DNA of 64,000 nucleotides from Pseudarthrobacter sp. NamE5 (GTDB lineage: Bacteria; Actinomycetota; Actinomycetes; Actinomycetales; Micrococcaceae), in the NCBI RefSeq assembly GCF_005796225.1, contig NZ_VAHO01000006.1, positions 1 through 64,000 on the forward strand, read 5' to 3'. Each line of letters begins with the position of its first letter. Positions within the stretch are counted from its first letter, which is position 1. Shown here one piece after another: positions 17,126 to 26,619 of this stretch. The translations under genes and the position numbers were made by a program. The notes under the pieces were generated by a model that did not search any database, had not been told where the DNA came from, and was given only the letters and a program-made list of their open reading frames with translations.

Positions 17126-19111
17126 TCATCCCACGTGAATGGCTGGGCGGTGGTCCGGGTCCGGTTCGTTCTCCCGGATGATTTCCCGGACCACCGGTGC
17201 AGTGTCGCCGCGTCCGAGGAGCAGGTACCGCATCAGGTGAGCGAGGGGGTTGCCCTCAGACCATTCGAAGTAGGCGTGCGGGCGGACACCAGTGCAGTCG
17301 CGCAGGGTCAGCAGGATCGCGGCGATGGCGTTGGGCGCTGCGGGGCTCTGGGCCCGCAGGACCCGGTGACCGTCGACTTCCACGCCGTTGACTTCCAGGA
17401 CCTCGCTGAATCCGGAAGGATCCGTGACGTCGATTTCGAGGAAGATCACGTCAGCGCTACCGGGAACGGGGTTGTTTTGCCGCTGCGTTGCTTCCTTGGC
17501 GGAGTATTCGGCCGCGTCGCGGGCTTGAGGACGGTTGGCGATCAGGTTGATGCGGCCGTCGTACTCGAGGGTGTCCCGGATGAAGCGCCTTGCGTTCTCG
17601 TCGAATTCGATTCGTTCCACGCGCAGCTCGGTGGTGCGGCTGATCCGGGAGACCAGGGAGATGGCGATGATGCCGAGGATAAAGAACGCGGAGATGGTTA
17701 TGCCGTCCGGTTTTTCGATCACGTTGGCGGCCAGGGCGTAAAGCATCACGACCGTCAAGACCGTGAATCCGACGGATGCGGCCCGCTGCCTTTTGCGGAC
17801 GGCCGAGATGGTGACGGCCACAGCGGCCGAAACCATCATCGCGAGGATGCCGGTGGCGTAGGCGCCGGCCTGGGCGTTGACGTCGGCGTTGAAACCGATG
17901 GTGATGCCAATGCTGATTGCCGTGTAGACGAGGACGACGGGGCGGACTGCCCGGGTCCAGTCCGGTGCCATCCCATACGAGGGAAGGTATCGGGGGACGA
18001 TGTTGATCAGCCCGGCCATTGCGGAAGCGCCGGCGAACCAGAGGATCAGGATGCTGCTGATGTCGTAGACGGAGCCGAAGCCGTTGCCGAGGTGTTCGTG
18101 GGCCAGGTAGGCAAGGGCCCGGCCGTTGGCTTCGCCGCCAACCTGGAATTCCTTAGCCGGGATAAGGAGGGTAGTGACGAAGCTGCTGCCCAGAAGGTAG
18201 ACGCTCATGATCAGCGCCGCAGCAGTGAGGAGCTTTCGGGTGTTCCTGACCCTGCTCGCCAATTTTTCCTTTGGTGTAGCACCTGTCGCGGCCACCAAGG
18301 GCATCATACTGACGCCGGTTTCGAAGCCGGACAGGCCCAGGACCAGCAGTGGGAAGGCCAGCAGCGCGGGGCCCATGATGCCGGAGAAGCCTCCGCCGGC
18401 AGAGGTGAGAGCGTCTGTCCAACTGGCGACGGCGCCCGGCACGGTCAGGATCTCGACTACGCCCGCGCCGATGATGATGGCGTTCATGCCCAGGAAGACG
18501 GCAACGAGCGGGATGGCGACGGCAACTGCTTCGGAAAAGCCCAGCAGGAACACCCCGCCAAGAATCAGCAGCAGCACCACGGTGATGGCCACGGCCTGCC
18601 CTTCCAGGACGGGCGGCAGGTAAGGGTTCTCCAGCAGGTGCACAGTGGCGTCCGCTGCAGACAGCGTGATGGTGATGATCCAGGACGTGGCAACAAAACC
18701 CAAGAGAACCAGGACAAAGATTTTTCCGCGCCAGAACGGCAGGAGCCGCTCGAGCATTGCCACGGAGCCCTGCCCGTGAGGGCTTTCCTTGGCTACCCGC
18801 CGGTACATCGGCAGCATTCCCAGCAGCGTCAGGGCGACGATCAGCAGTGTGGCCAGCGGGGACAGTGCGCCGGCAGCGAGGGCAGCGATACCTGGCAGGT
18901 AGGAGAGGGTGGAGAAGTAGTCCACCCCGGTCAGGCACATGACCTTCCACCAGCTTCGCTGCGCGGCGTTTTTGTCTGGCGTTTCCGGGCCCATGGGCTG
19001 GTGCACCCGGTGTTCCAAAAGCCAGCGCACCACAGCATTGGCAGGGTGGCCGCCGTTTCGCTCCGGATTGGGGACCGTTGCGGGGAGGGAATAGTGAGCG
19101 GGAGCCGTCAA
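17126..19111 (-). CDS. APC-superfamily permease, KUP/KimA-like putative potassium transporter
   Basis: A 661-aa polytopic protein: about twelve membrane helices followed by a cytoplasmic C-terminal domain of roughly 170 residues (from [19 protein letters not shown] on), which recalls KimA/KUP-type architecture. [21 protein letters not shown] is the characteristic first-helix glycine motif of the APC superfamily (partly quoted). Amino acid transport is an alternative. The gene lies directly downstream of a KdpD/KdpE-like two-component pair on the same strand, with a 192-base gap that carries an 11-bp-period direct repeat (19235-19252). This context supports potassium; sequence alone cannot prove it. 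No kdpFABC is present in the window. Confidence 0.72.
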   Translation of the reverse strand: MTAPAHYSLPATVPNPERNGGHPANAVVRWLLEHRVHQPMGPETPDKNAAQRSWWKVMCLTGVDYFSTLSYLPGIAALAAGALSPLATLLIVALTLLGMLPMYRRVAKESPHGQGSVAMLERLLPFWRGKIFVLVLLGFVATSWIITITLSAADATVHLLENPYLPPVLEGQAVAITVVLLLILGGVFLLGFSEAVAVAIPLVAVFLGMNAIIIGAGVVEILTVPGAVASWTDALTSAGGGFSGIMGPALLAFPLLVLGLSGFETGVSMMPLVAATGATPKEKLASRVRNTRKLLTAAALIMSVYLLGSSFVTTLLIPAKEFQVGGEANGRALAYLAHEHLGNGFGSVYDISSILILWFAGASAMAGLINIVPRYLPSYGMAPDWTRAVRPVVLVYTAISIGITIGFNADVNAQAGAYATGILAMMVSAAVAVTISAVRKRQRAASVGFTVLTVVMLYALAANVIEKPDGITISAFFILGIIAISLVSRISRTTELRVERIEFDENARRFIRDTLEYDGRINLIANRPQARDAAEYSAKEATQRQNNPVPGSADVIFLEIDVTDPSGFSEVLEVNGVEVDGHRVLRAQSPAAPNAIAAILLTLRDCTGVRPHAYFEWSEGNPLAHLMRYLLLGRGDTAPVVREIIRENEPDPDHRPAIHVG

Positions 19112-19234
19112 GGGGAGTGTCTTCCTGTACTGCCCGAACTGGGCAGATAGGCCCTGTTTCAGGCGCGCCTTTGTGCTGATAACTCCCGGAGCGTAGCACC
19201 GGGCCGGTAGCTGCCTTCTGGCTTTTCCACGGAT

Positions 19235-19252
19235 CTTAATGCTTTCTTAACG
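19235..19252 (-). promoter_or_regulatory. OmpR/KdpE-type direct-repeat site
   Basis: CTTAATG (19235-19241) and CTTAACG (19246-19252) repeat with 11-bp spacing, the geometry expected for tandem OmpR/PhoB-family response regulators. The site is 124 bases upstream of the permease start and just past the 3' end of the response regulator gene, so the neighbouring regulator is the obvious candidate. Binding is inferred. Confidence 0.5.
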
Positions 19253-19303
19253 CCCTTTAGCGCCATCAAAACCTCGCCTTTTGGCCCCACGACTATGAGC
19301 TGG

Positions 19304-19981
19304 TCAATCCTTGAAGCGGTAGCCTAGCCCGGTGTCGGTCAACAGGTACCGGGGCTTGGCAGGGTCGGTTTCGAGTTTGCGCCGCAACTGAGCCAAATAC
19401 ACCCGCAGATAGGAGGTCTCGCCGGTATAGGCGGGCCCCCATACGGTGGTAAGCAACTCGTTGTGGGTAACCAGGGCGCCCCTGTTCCTTACAAGCAGTT
19501 CAAGAATGTTCCACTCAGTGGGGGTGAGGCTGACTGCCATCCCCTGTCGGGTGACCTGCTTGGTGGCCAGATTTATGGCGAAGTCATCGGTAGCCACTAC
19601 AGGGACGTCCGTCCGTGTTCCCCTGCGCAGTGCGGCACGCAGCCTGGCGAGGAGTTCCTCCATACCGAACGGTTTGGTCACGTAGTCGTCCGCGCCGGCA
19701 TCGAGGGCCGCAATCTTGTCATCAGAACCGTGCCGTGCAGAAAGGACCACAACCGGTACCTCGCTCCACCGACGCAGTCCGCGGATTACGTCCACCCCGT
19801 CTATATCCGGCAAGCCCAGATCCAGGATAACGACGTCCACAGGGTGTTGTGCGGCCGCTTCCAAAGCGGCCTGTCCGGTAACGGCCGCCAGGGTGCTATA
19901 CCCTCTGGCGTTCAGATTGATCTGCAGGGCACGGAGGATCTGAACTTCGTCGTCAACGATCAGCACTGCTGCCATGGCCAC
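19304..19981 (-). CDS. kdpE: KdpE-like OmpR-family response regulator
   Basis: A 225-aa two-domain regulator. The receiver domain has ADDYVTKPFG, a phospho-acceptor Asp in VVILDLGLPDIDGV near residue 54, and an acidic pair in LIVDDEVQ. The C-terminal winged helix includes LTPTEWNILELLVRNRGALV and ETSYLRVYLAQLRRKLE, close to KdpE-type sequences. It overlaps the end of the histidine kinase gene by 29 bases, so both are on one transcript. Likely target: the permease downstream. Second-ATG start at 19975 is possible. Confidence 0.87.
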   Translation of the reverse strand: MAMAAVLIVDDEVQILRALQINLNARGYSTLAAVTGQAALEAAAQHPVDVVILDLGLPDIDGVDVIRGLRRWSEVPVVVLSARHGSDDKIAALDAGADDYVTKPFGMEELLARLRAALRRGTRTDVPVVATDDFAINLATKQVTRQGMAVSLTPTEWNILELLVRNRGALVTHNELLTTVWGPAYTGETSYLRVYLAQLRRKLETDPAKPRYLLTDTGLGYRFKD

Positions 19982-21452
19982 CTCCCATCCCGGGGTAGGG
20001 CGGTACGCCGGTGGAGAGCGGTAACCTGACCACCATCGTCAGGCCCCCGCCCGGGGTGGGTTCGGCAAGCAGTACCCCGCCCATCGCTTCGGTGAATCCT
20101 TTGGCAACAGCGAGGCCCAGGCCAATGCCGGTTCCCGGTGTGGTGTCGTTGGCCCGCTGAAAGGGCTGGAACATTGTCAACACTTTATCTGTAGGAATCC
20201 CTGAACCATGATCGATCACCATGAGTTCGCTGGCGGGGGCGTTCCCAATGGTTGCGCTGCCGGTACCGCCCACCGCACCGGAGACAACCACATCCGAATC
20301 TGCGGCATACTTCAGGGCGTTCTCAACCAAGTTGGCGATTACCCGTTCCAGCATTCCAGGGTCAGCGTCAACGGGCGGCATGTTGTCCGGAAGCAACACA
20401 TGGAGCCTCTCAGAGGTGATGCCCCGCAGCGCCTCGCTGATGACATCCGACCAATACACTGGCTGAGTCAGGGGAGAGACGGAATCAGCCGTAATCCGTG
20501 ACATATCCAGCAGATTGCTGACCAGCCCGTCTAAACGGTCCGCGCCGGACTCAATGGTGGCCAGTAACTCCTCCTGTTCTTCCGGGTCGAAACTAATGGT
20601 CTTGTCACGAAGGCTGCTGGACGCGAGCTTGATCCCAGCAAGGGGAGTGCGCAGATCATGCGAAACCGCCCGTAGGATGGACGTGCGCATGGTGTTCCCC
20701 TCCGCCAAGCGAACGTTCTCGCGCTGGCTGGCAGTGAGTTGCTCCCGCTGAACCATAGCCAGCAAGTGAGCGCCGAAGGCCGAAAGCAACCGCCGTTCAT
20801 TGCCGGACAACGCCCGGCCTTTCAGCGACAGCATCCGCTTGCCGTCCAACTGCTCGACAATGCCAGCCTCCCAAAAATCTTCCGGCCGTGGGCTACCCGA
20901 AAGCTCCTGAAGCAGCCACGACGGTCTTTTCCCAGGAGCGGACTCGTCCAGTACCCACAAGCCGGCCGACTCTGCACCGAAGTGCCCACGCACCTGATCC
21001 AGGAACTCGGGAATGCTGGTACCCTCCGCGACAGCCCTGCGGCTCAGCTCGCCGAGGATTGCAGCTTCAGCCCCGGCGATGCGCGCTTCCTGGCGCAGCC
21101 TCGCTGCCCGGTCTACAACCAGCGAAACGGCCACGGCCACCAGAACAAAGATCAGCAGCGCCAATAGATTCTCGGGGTCAATCACCGACAAAGACCCCAC
21201 TGGCTGAACACTGAAGTAGTTCACGATCAGCCCGGCCAGGACCGCAGCGGCAACTGCCGGCCAGAGCCCGCCAACCAGCGACACCCCAACAATGCCCGTT
21301 AGATGGACCAGCATGTCCGTTGACAACTGGTCATGGGGCAGCCGCTCCAACACAAACTGCAGCGCCGGAGGCAACCCAATCGCAAGCACGAACGACAGCA
21401 CTTGCCGCCTTCTCCCGCCCGGAAGGGACTCCACTGGGTGCATAGTATCCAT
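19953..21452 (-). CDS. KdpD-like sensor histidine kinase lacking the N-terminal KdpD/USP domains
   Basis: A 499-aa kinase that starts directly with the DUF4118-type membrane bundle (about residues 20-115; four helices including FVLVAVAVSLVVDRAARL), followed by a GAF-like region, a dimerisation/phosphoacceptor domain (RAVSHDLRTPLAGIKLASS, His near residue 265) and an ATPase domain with VIANLVENALKYA, VIDHGSGIP and TGIGLGLAVAKGF. Full-length KdpD has about 350 more residues in front, with KdpD and universal-stress-protein domains that are absent here. The gene precedes and overlaps the response regulator gene. Confidence 0.85.
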   Translation of the reverse strand: MDTMHPVESLPGGRRRQVLSFVLAIGLPPALQFVLERLPHDQLSTDMLVHLTGIVGVSLVGGLWPAVAAAVLAGLIVNYFSVQPVGSLSVIDPENLLALLIFVLVAVAVSLVVDRAARLRQEARIAGAEAAILGELSRRAVAEGTSIPEFLDQVRGHFGAESAGLWVLDESAPGKRPSWLLQELSGSPRPEDFWEAGIVEQLDGKRMLSLKGRALSGNERRLLSAFGAHLLAMVQREQLTASQRENVRLAEGNTMRTSILRAVSHDLRTPLAGIKLASSSLRDKTISFDPEEQEELLATIESGADRLDGLVSNLLDMSRITADSVSPLTQPVYWSDVISEALRGITSERLHVLLPDNMPPVDADPGMLERVIANLVENALKYAADSDVVVSGAVGGTGSATIGNAPASELMVIDHGSGIPTDKVLTMFQPFQRANDTTPGTGIGLGLAVAKGFTEAMGGVLLAEPTPGGGLTMVVRLPLSTGVPPYPGMGGGHGSSADR

Positions 21453-21560
21453 AGCCTGAAAATCACATCACGTCCTGCCCCGCACCGAAAGTCGGACACC
21501 GCCCGGGTATCCGCCCATCGGCGTCGCACGCGGGCCCAGGTCCGGATTCGGGAGGTCCTG

Positions 21561-21689
21561 GTGATTGAGCGGAAGCACGGGCGCCGAAGAGGGCCAGGGC
21601 CGGCCAAAGGGGGCAGCAGGCAGCTCGCCGTCCTCGGTGTGGTCCTGGTGGTTGTCCTGGCGGTCGTTGCCTTCGCACTGACACGCTAG
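21561..21689 (+). CDS. Single-helix membrane microprotein (42 aa)
   Basis: GTG 21561 with GGGAGG five bases upstream. The protein has a very basic N-terminal half (ERKHGRRRGPGPAKGG) and one hydrophobic helix to the C-terminus (LAVLGVVLVVVLAVVAFALT). Its stop codon overlaps tail-to-tail with that of the GGDEF-EAL gene in CTAG. It is divergent from the KdpD-like kinase by 108 bases. No known family; coding is supported by the ribosome binding site and the amphipathic design. Confidence 0.55.
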   Translation: MIERKHGRRRGPGPAKGGSRQLAVLGVVLVVVLAVVAFALTR

Positions 21690-23422
21690 ACCGGCGCCTG
21701 CCCGCCGTCGCTGCGTGCTGCCCAGGCTGCATCGAGATCGGCTGGCGGCAGCGGACGCGCGACGAGGTAGCCCTGGGCGATGTCACATCCCAGGTCCTCC
21801 AGGACTGCCAGCTGCGTTTCCCGTTCCACCCCTTCTGCTGTGGTTTTGAGGCCCAGGGCCCTGGCAGAGGCCAAGGCGGCGGCAAGCAGAACTGCTGAGG
21901 TGGGGTCGGTGTCAATGGTGTCGACCAATGACTTGTCCAGCTTCAGCCCGGTGAGGGGAAGCTCCCGCAGAAGGGACAGGGACGAGTAGGCCGTCCCATA
22001 ATCGTCCAGGTCCACCCCGATGCCGGCATTGATGAGCGCGCGCAGCTGCGCCGCGGCGGACGCGGGATCGGTAATGGCGGCGCTTTCGGTGATCTCGATA
22101 TTCAGCAAGGCTGGTGGCAGGTTGTGCCGCTGCAGGCAGGCATGGATATCCCTGACCAGACTCCCGGCGGCCAGCTGCAGGGGCGAGATATTGACGGAAA
22201 CTGCGCGGGACCTGCCGGCGTCCGCCCAGCGGCGTGCCTGCGCGCAGGCCTCATTGATGACCCACAGGCCAAGCGCATGGATCATGCCGGTGTGTTCGGC
22301 AACGTGGATGAACTCGTCCGGGGAAACACGGCCCAGTTCCGGGTCTTCCCAGCGCAGCAGCGCCTCGACGGCGGGACACAACCCGGTGCCGATATCCATC
22401 AGCGGCTGGTAGTGGAGGGTGAAGCCGGCATTGTCGAGGGCCTGCGGCAGGCGGCGCCGGATGAGGGCCTGGCGGGCGAAACGGCTGGCAGGCAGGGATG
22501 GATCGATCCGCCCCAGCCTCCTTTTGCCTTCGTGTTTGGCCTGCAGCATCGCCGCGTCAGCTTGGCGGAGCAGGTCTTCAAGGTGCGACCCCGGGTCCTG
22601 CCCGTCCACACCGATATCGCTTGCCAGGGCCAGGCCCAGGGTGGCGGTTACCCTAAGAGCGTGCCCGTCATGGGTGAAGGGCTCAGCCAGGGCATCGAGG
22701 ATTTGGTCCGCGAGGGTGAGGGCCCCGGCTTCGTCGACGTCGGCAAGCAGCACTGCGAATTCGTCGCCGCCCAGGCGGGCCACCCTGTCCGCCGGGCTGG
22801 TACACCGCTGCAGCCTGGCGGCAAAAGCGGTGAGCACACTGTCTCCAGCCCTATGCCCGAAGGTATTGTTGATGACCTTGAAATCATCCAGGTCCACATA
22901 GAGCGCCGCCGCCCGGGTTGACCCGTTGCCGGTCAGTAAGGCTGACCCCGACTCCTCCAACCCCAGCCTGTTCGCCAGGCCCGTCAACGGGTCATGGAGG
23001 GCGGCATGCCGGAACACAGCAGAAAGGCCCTCGAAAATCTCTGATACCGGAACCACCCTGGGGGCTCCCGATTCCGGTACCACGAGCACATCCTGGTACC
23101 TGCTCTCCTCAGGCCGCTCCAGCAGCGCGGAGGCGGCTGCCCGGAGATCCAGCGACGGCGGCAACCTGAAGGTGGTGGCCGGCACCAGCGCCTCCGCGGT
23201 CAAACGGGCGCTCAGTGCCCGCCCGTAGCCCAGCCGCCCCGTCATCCGGTGGTCAAGCTGGTCCCTGGTCAACAGGGAGAGTGTTCCCCTGATCTCGACC
23301 ACGACGGCCCGAAGACCGCGGTCATTCCTGAACATCGCTTCGATATCTGCTGTGGACGTGTTGCCGGGCAGGACTATCGCCTCAACGCCGAGATCACCCA
23401 GTGCAGGCGTGGACGGCTTCAC
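21686..23422 (-). CDS. GGDEF-EAL bifunctional cyclic-di-GMP signalling protein with N-terminal CBS-like region
   Basis: A protein of about 578 aa that could both make and degrade c-di-GMP. The N-terminal 130 residues look like a degenerate CBS pair (IEAMFRNDRGLRAVVVEIRG, LLTRDQLDHRMTGRLGYG). The diguanylate cyclase domain keeps an intact RLGGDEFAVLL. The phosphodiesterase domain keeps VEALLRW, NIEITES, DDYGTAYSS, LKLDKSLV and EGVE, so both activities are plausible. No transmembrane helices. The start is uncertain: GTG 23422 gives a protein beginning right before the CBS-like region, while a TTG at 23530 in the same frame also exists; neither has a clear ribosome binding site. Confidence 0.87.
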   Translation of the reverse strand: MKPSTPALGDLGVEAIVLPGNTSTADIEAMFRNDRGLRAVVVEIRGTLSLLTRDQLDHRMTGRLGYGRALSARLTAEALVPATTFRLPPSLDLRAAASALLERPEESRYQDVLVVPESGAPRVVPVSEIFEGLSAVFRHAALHDPLTGLANRLGLEESGSALLTGNGSTRAAALYVDLDDFKVINNTFGHRAGDSVLTAFAARLQRCTSPADRVARLGGDEFAVLLADVDEAGALTLADQILDALAEPFTHDGHALRVTATLGLALASDIGVDGQDPGSHLEDLLRQADAAMLQAKHEGKRRLGRIDPSLPASRFARQALIRRRLPQALDNAGFTLHYQPLMDIGTGLCPAVEALLRWEDPELGRVSPDEFIHVAEHTGMIHALGLWVINEACAQARRWADAGRSRAVSVNISPLQLAAGSLVRDIHACLQRHNLPPALLNIEITESAAITDPASAAAQLRALINAGIGVDLDDYGTAYSSLSLLRELPLTGLKLDKSLVDTIDTDPTSAVLLAAALASARALGLKTTAEGVERETQLAVLEDLGCDIAQGYLVARPLPPADLDAAWAARSDGGQAPV

Positions 23423-23640
23423 AGCACGGGCGGGACTTAAGGGGTGTGGGCACGGGTTCTGCTTATCAGGCAAAAGCGAACGGAACCTGAACAGCTTGCC
23501 AAAAACTGGCCTCTTTACTGGCCCGGGCAAGGGTATTAAAGTGTGGTCTTGTCATAGTCCGGATGGGCGCCGGGGGGCGTCCGGAAAGGGGGAGCGCATC
23601 ACCACTGACCGTTACCGCATGACAATTGACCATTACGTTG

Positions 23641-23664
23641 AAAGCCCCTCCTAGGAGGGGCTTT
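23641..23664 (-). terminator. Strong hairpin terminator after the lipoprotein gene
   Basis: AAAGCCCCTCC and GGAGGGGCTTT form an 11-bp perfect stem with a 2-nt spacer, 32 bases past the stop of the minus-strand lipoprotein gene. T-rich bases occur on both sides, so it can act on either strand; it also isolates the GGDEF-EAL promoter. Confidence 0.75.
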
Positions 23665-23695
23665 CCCTTTGCCTCTCCCGCCCCTTACTTAAGCG

Positions 23696-24574
23696 TCAGG
23701 CCGCGTCCGCGGGCCGGAAGGTCATCCCGCCGTCCGTGGAAACCACCACCCCGTCCGCCGTGGCGGCCCACACCCACGGGCGGCCGTCTTCGCCCTTGAT
23801 GGAGGCGATGGCCATGACCTCGCTGTCGATGCGCCCCTTTGTGGTCCACGTTTCCCCAGCATCCGCGGAGTAGTGGACCGTGCCGTCCGGTTCGACGCCC
23901 ACGGCCTCTGCCGGGTGGGCGAAGGCAGCGAATTGAATCACCGGACCGTTGCTTAGCGGTTTCCAGGTGGCGCCGGCATCCGTGGAGCGCTGGATGCCAT
24001 CTGGGGTGGTCGCAAGGACCGTGTTGCTGTCGGGGTGTCCGGCGAGGGCGGCCGGTGCGAAGCCCGCGGTGGCTGTCTGCCACGCCGTGCCGTCGGGGCT
24101 GGTTCTCAGGGTTCCGTCGAATGCCACGATTCCCGACTTGGTGGTGGCCATCGCGTGAAAGTCCGATTCGCCCTGCCGTGAGAGCTGTTCCCAGGTTTTG
24201 CCGCCGTCCGATGACTTGAGCAGGCCCATGGGGTTGGGCAGGTCCGAGCCGGGACCGGGGTGGCCGGAGGCGTAGAAGACACCGTCGGACGGGCCGGGGG
24301 TGAAACCCATCAGGTCCAGGGTTTCACCGATCTTTGTGGCTGGCGCGGTGGTAACGTCAAACAGGCCATCGTGGGTGGCCAGGAGTACCTGGCTGGTTTC
24401 GCCGCTGACGGTGATTCCGTGGACGTGCGAGCTGGGCATTATGCTGTCGGCCGTCGCTGTCGCTTCCGGGGCTGGGCCGGCCGGGGCTGTGCATCCTGCA
24501 AGAGCTAAAAGGGCAGCAGCCACGGCGGACAGCATTATGGAATTCTTGGTTTTGCTGGCGCATGGGAGGGGCAT
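23696..24574 (-). CDS. Secreted lipoprotein with sialidase/BNR-like repeats (F510_1955-type)
   Basis: A 292-aa lipoprotein. Signal helix and lipobox LLALAGC (Cys near residue 27), then repeats of the type SSDGGKTWEQLS, RSTDAGATWKPLS, HYSADAGETWTTKG and STDGGMTFRP, each an Asp-box (SxDxGxTW) motif of six-bladed beta-propellers in sialidase-like proteins. HVHGITVSG near the mature N-terminus is also typical of this small lipoprotein family. Hydrolase activity is uncertain; some members bind ligands only. The start at ATG 24574 lies 24 bases after the GAF gene; an extended frame would overlap that gene. The terminator at 23641 follows. Confidence 0.8.
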   Translation of the reverse strand: MPLPCASKTKNSIMLSAVAAALLALAGCTAPAGPAPEATATADSIMPSSHVHGITVSGETSQVLLATHDGLFDVTTAPATKIGETLDLMGFTPGPSDGVFYASGHPGPGSDLPNPMGLLKSSDGGKTWEQLSRQGESDFHAMATTKSGIVAFDGTLRTSPDGTAWQTATAGFAPAALAGHPDSNTVLATTPDGIQRSTDAGATWKPLSNGPVIQFAAFAHPAEAVGVEPDGTVHYSADAGETWTTKGRIDSEVMAIASIKGEDGRPWVWAATADGVVVSTDGGMTFRPADAA

Positions 24575-24597
24575 CTGCTTACGGGTACTTTGTCCGG

Positions 24598-25359
24598 TCA
24601 GGTGCGGGCGTCGATGTTGTTCTGGACGATTGTTGCGAGTGTGCGCAATACCTGCTGATCCGACGGGCTGAACTCGCGCGGTTGTTGGTCTATGACGCAC
24701 AGTGTTCCGATGTTCCAGCCGCGCGGTCCGTGGAGGGGATAGCCGGCGTAGAAGCGGATAAAGGGCTCACCGACGACGAGCGGATTATTGGCGAACCGGT
24801 CATCAGTAAGGGTGTCGTTGATGATCAGCATCGAGTCCTCCCGCACGGTATGGGTGCAGAGTGCGATTTCCCGCGGCGTCTCCACATTCAGGGGGCCGAC
24901 CACTGATTTGAGGAACTGGGCATTCTCGGCGATCAGTGACAGTGAGGCCGCACCAACCCCGAAATACTCCTTTGCCATGGACACCACCCGGTCAAAAATC
25001 TCCTCGCGCCCGGTATGGAGGAGGTCGGTTTCACCAAGAGACCGTAACCGCTCCTCCTCAGCCCTTCCCGGCGAAAGCAGAAACCTGCCTGCGGCGCCCA
25101 GGCCCGCGAGCGCGTCCTCCCTGGCGCTCGGGGGAGCCAGCGGGCGTGGTTGGCTGCGCGGGACCGCGGATCGACCGCCGTTGCCGCCGGCATGACCCTG
25201 TTCAAATTCGGGCAATGCCAGGGCCCCGTGCAGGTAGGCATGAAGCTCGAACTCGGAAAACTTCGTCTGGCCAAAGTAGGCAGGCCAGGCCTCGCGGGGG
25301 TCCATCCCCGCAACCACCAAGGCCGCAAGTTCAAGGCGCCGCTCTGACTCATTGCTCAT
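24598..25359 (-). CDS. GAF-domain sensor protein
   Basis: A 253-aa soluble protein. The C-terminal 150 residues form a GAF domain (EEIFDRVVSMAKEYFGVGAA, LCTHTVREDSMLIINDTLTD, FYAGYPLHGPRGWNIGTLCV, then DQQPREFSPSDQQVLRTLA), the pattern seen in stand-alone or diguanylate-cyclase-linked GAF proteins. The N-terminal 100 residues are predicted helical with low-complexity segments. No output domain is present, so it may partner another regulator. ATG 25359 is preferred; a GTG three codons earlier is possible. The lipoprotein gene follows closely on the same strand. Confidence 0.83.
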   Translation of the reverse strand: MSNESERRLELAALVVAGMDPREAWPAYFGQTKFSEFELHAYLHGALALPEFEQGHAGGNGGRSAVPRSQPRPLAPPSAREDALAGLGAAGRFLLSPGRAEEERLRSLGETDLLHTGREEIFDRVVSMAKEYFGVGAASLSLIAENAQFLKSVVGPLNVETPREIALCTHTVREDSMLIINDTLTDDRFANNPLVVGEPFIRFYAGYPLHGPRGWNIGTLCVIDQQPREFSPSDQQVLRTLATIVQNNIDART

Positions 25360-25459
25360 GCTGACCACCCCGACCCAAAAACGCGCTTCTTGGAGGCAAT
25401 ACCATTGCGGAAGTACAAAGCCACTTGATCAGTTTACTTACTATTTGCGCCCATGGGTA

Positions 25460-26399
25460 ATGGCTGAAGTATGTTCTGCCGAGCCGTTCATCTCAGCCCA
25501 CGTCGCCGGCGTGTTTCTCTTCCACACGGCGACCGGACTGGTACCCGGCGGCTTCATCGGGGTGGATGTCTTCTTCACCCTCAGCGGGTTTGTGATCACG
25601 CTGCTGATCATGAAGGAACACATGGCCACAGGTCGGCTGTGCCTGGGCGTCTTTTACGCCAGGCGCCTGGCCAGGGTGTGGCCTGCACTGCTGGCCCTGT
25701 GCGGCGTGATCGTCATTGTCGGCTTGGCTCTTCCCGCATCAGCGTGGGGCGGCCAGGCGGCATTCGTCCTGCCGGCGGTCACGTACGTCATGAATCTCGC
25801 GCACGTCGGAGTGTTCGGCCACTCCATCACAGGCGAAACGTTGGGGCCCACCTGGACCCTGGCCGTCGAGGAGCAGTTTTACCTGGTATGGCCGCTGCTC
25901 CTCCTGGCGATGCTGAGGTTCTGGAAGGTCCGTACCGCCGCATAAGCTACAGCCGGCCTGGCCGCGGCTTTCCTGCTGGAGCGGTGGGTGCTGGTCTTAC
26001 TCGGGGCACCGCTGGGGAGGCTCTATAACGGACCCGCGCCGACGAACTGCTGATCGGCTGCGCACTGGCCCTGATGGTCACCTGCGTCCGCCAGGGCTCG
26101 GTGCTCCACAGACTCTTGCAGGCAAGTGCGCGCTGGGGCGCCCCGCTTGCGGCGCTCGTCCTGGCCGCCGCAGTGTTCCTGCTGAAGGAACCGGAGACGC
26201 CCGGGCCCTGGTTCAGTGTCTTCTGATCCCGCTGACTGCGGCGCTGACCATGCTGCTGGCCGCTGTGTCCTTCCGCCTGGTGGAGCGCCCGCTCCGCCGC
26301 TGGGCCAACGAAAGGCTGGAGCCCGGCCTCGTGCGCGGTGAAGGCTACGCGCGCGTGAGGCGAAGCTTTGCTGCCCGCTCCACCAGGATCGGTATGTAG
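25460..26399 (+). pseudogene. Acyltransferase-3 family membrane protein, degraded
   Basis: The 5' part reads in one frame through GGFIGVDVFFTLSGFVITLL, FYARRLARVWPAL and TWTLAVEEQFYLVWP, all hallmark segments of the family, until a stop at 25943. Homology then continues in another frame (AAFLLERWVLV, then ADELLIGCALALMV and RWGAPLAALVLAAAVFLL) with a stop near 26224, and finally in a third frame (TMLLAAVSFRLVERPLRRWA) to TAG 26397-26399. The usual N-terminal RLDGLRA motif is also missing. This is a second acyltransferase copy, unlike the intact one at 301, inactivated by several indels. Confidence 0.78.
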
Positions 26400-26539
26400 T
26401 CCCGGACGCGGCCCCCGTCCAGGAGGCTGTGCTCCTCAGCGACCACGTCCTCAATGATCGAGCGTTCATGATTGGGGAAGCGCTGGGCCAGCCGCTCCAC
26501 CACACCTACGAGGGCCTGGACTTCCGTTTCTTTGATCAT
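26345..26539 (-). CDS. Three-helix bundle dimerization-domain small protein
   Basis: A 64-aa protein made of three predicted helices: ETEVQALVGVVERLAQRF, ERSIIEDVVAEEHSLLDGG, and VRDYIPILVERAAKLRLTR. This pattern matches small actinobacterial proteins known as three-helix bundle dimerization-domain proteins, whose role is unclear. Its 3' end overlaps the tail of the acyltransferase pseudogene on the other strand. ATG 26539 has an AGGTG upstream. Confidence 0.72.
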   Translation of the reverse strand: MIKETEVQALVGVVERLAQRFPNHERSIIEDVVAEEHSLLDGGRVRDYIPILVERAAKLRLTRA

Positions 26540-26619
26540 TACCGCACCTGTTCAGGGGAGAGTGAATAACCAGTTGGAGGTACTGCTGGCAGGGAATCGT
26601 GCCAGCCGGAACCAGACCC

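Noticed and set aside
16715..19150. 811-codon open frame opposite the permease gene
   Set aside because: The minus strand encodes a coherent 12-helix permease; the plus frame has no domain and no ribosome binding site.
19112..19303. c-di-AMP (ydaO) riboswitch before the permease
   Set aside because: The region is only 192 bases and lacks the expected conserved segments; only short stems and the direct repeat are seen.
17126..21452. kdpFABC operon
   Set aside because: The flanking genes are unrelated; only regulators and a different permease are present.
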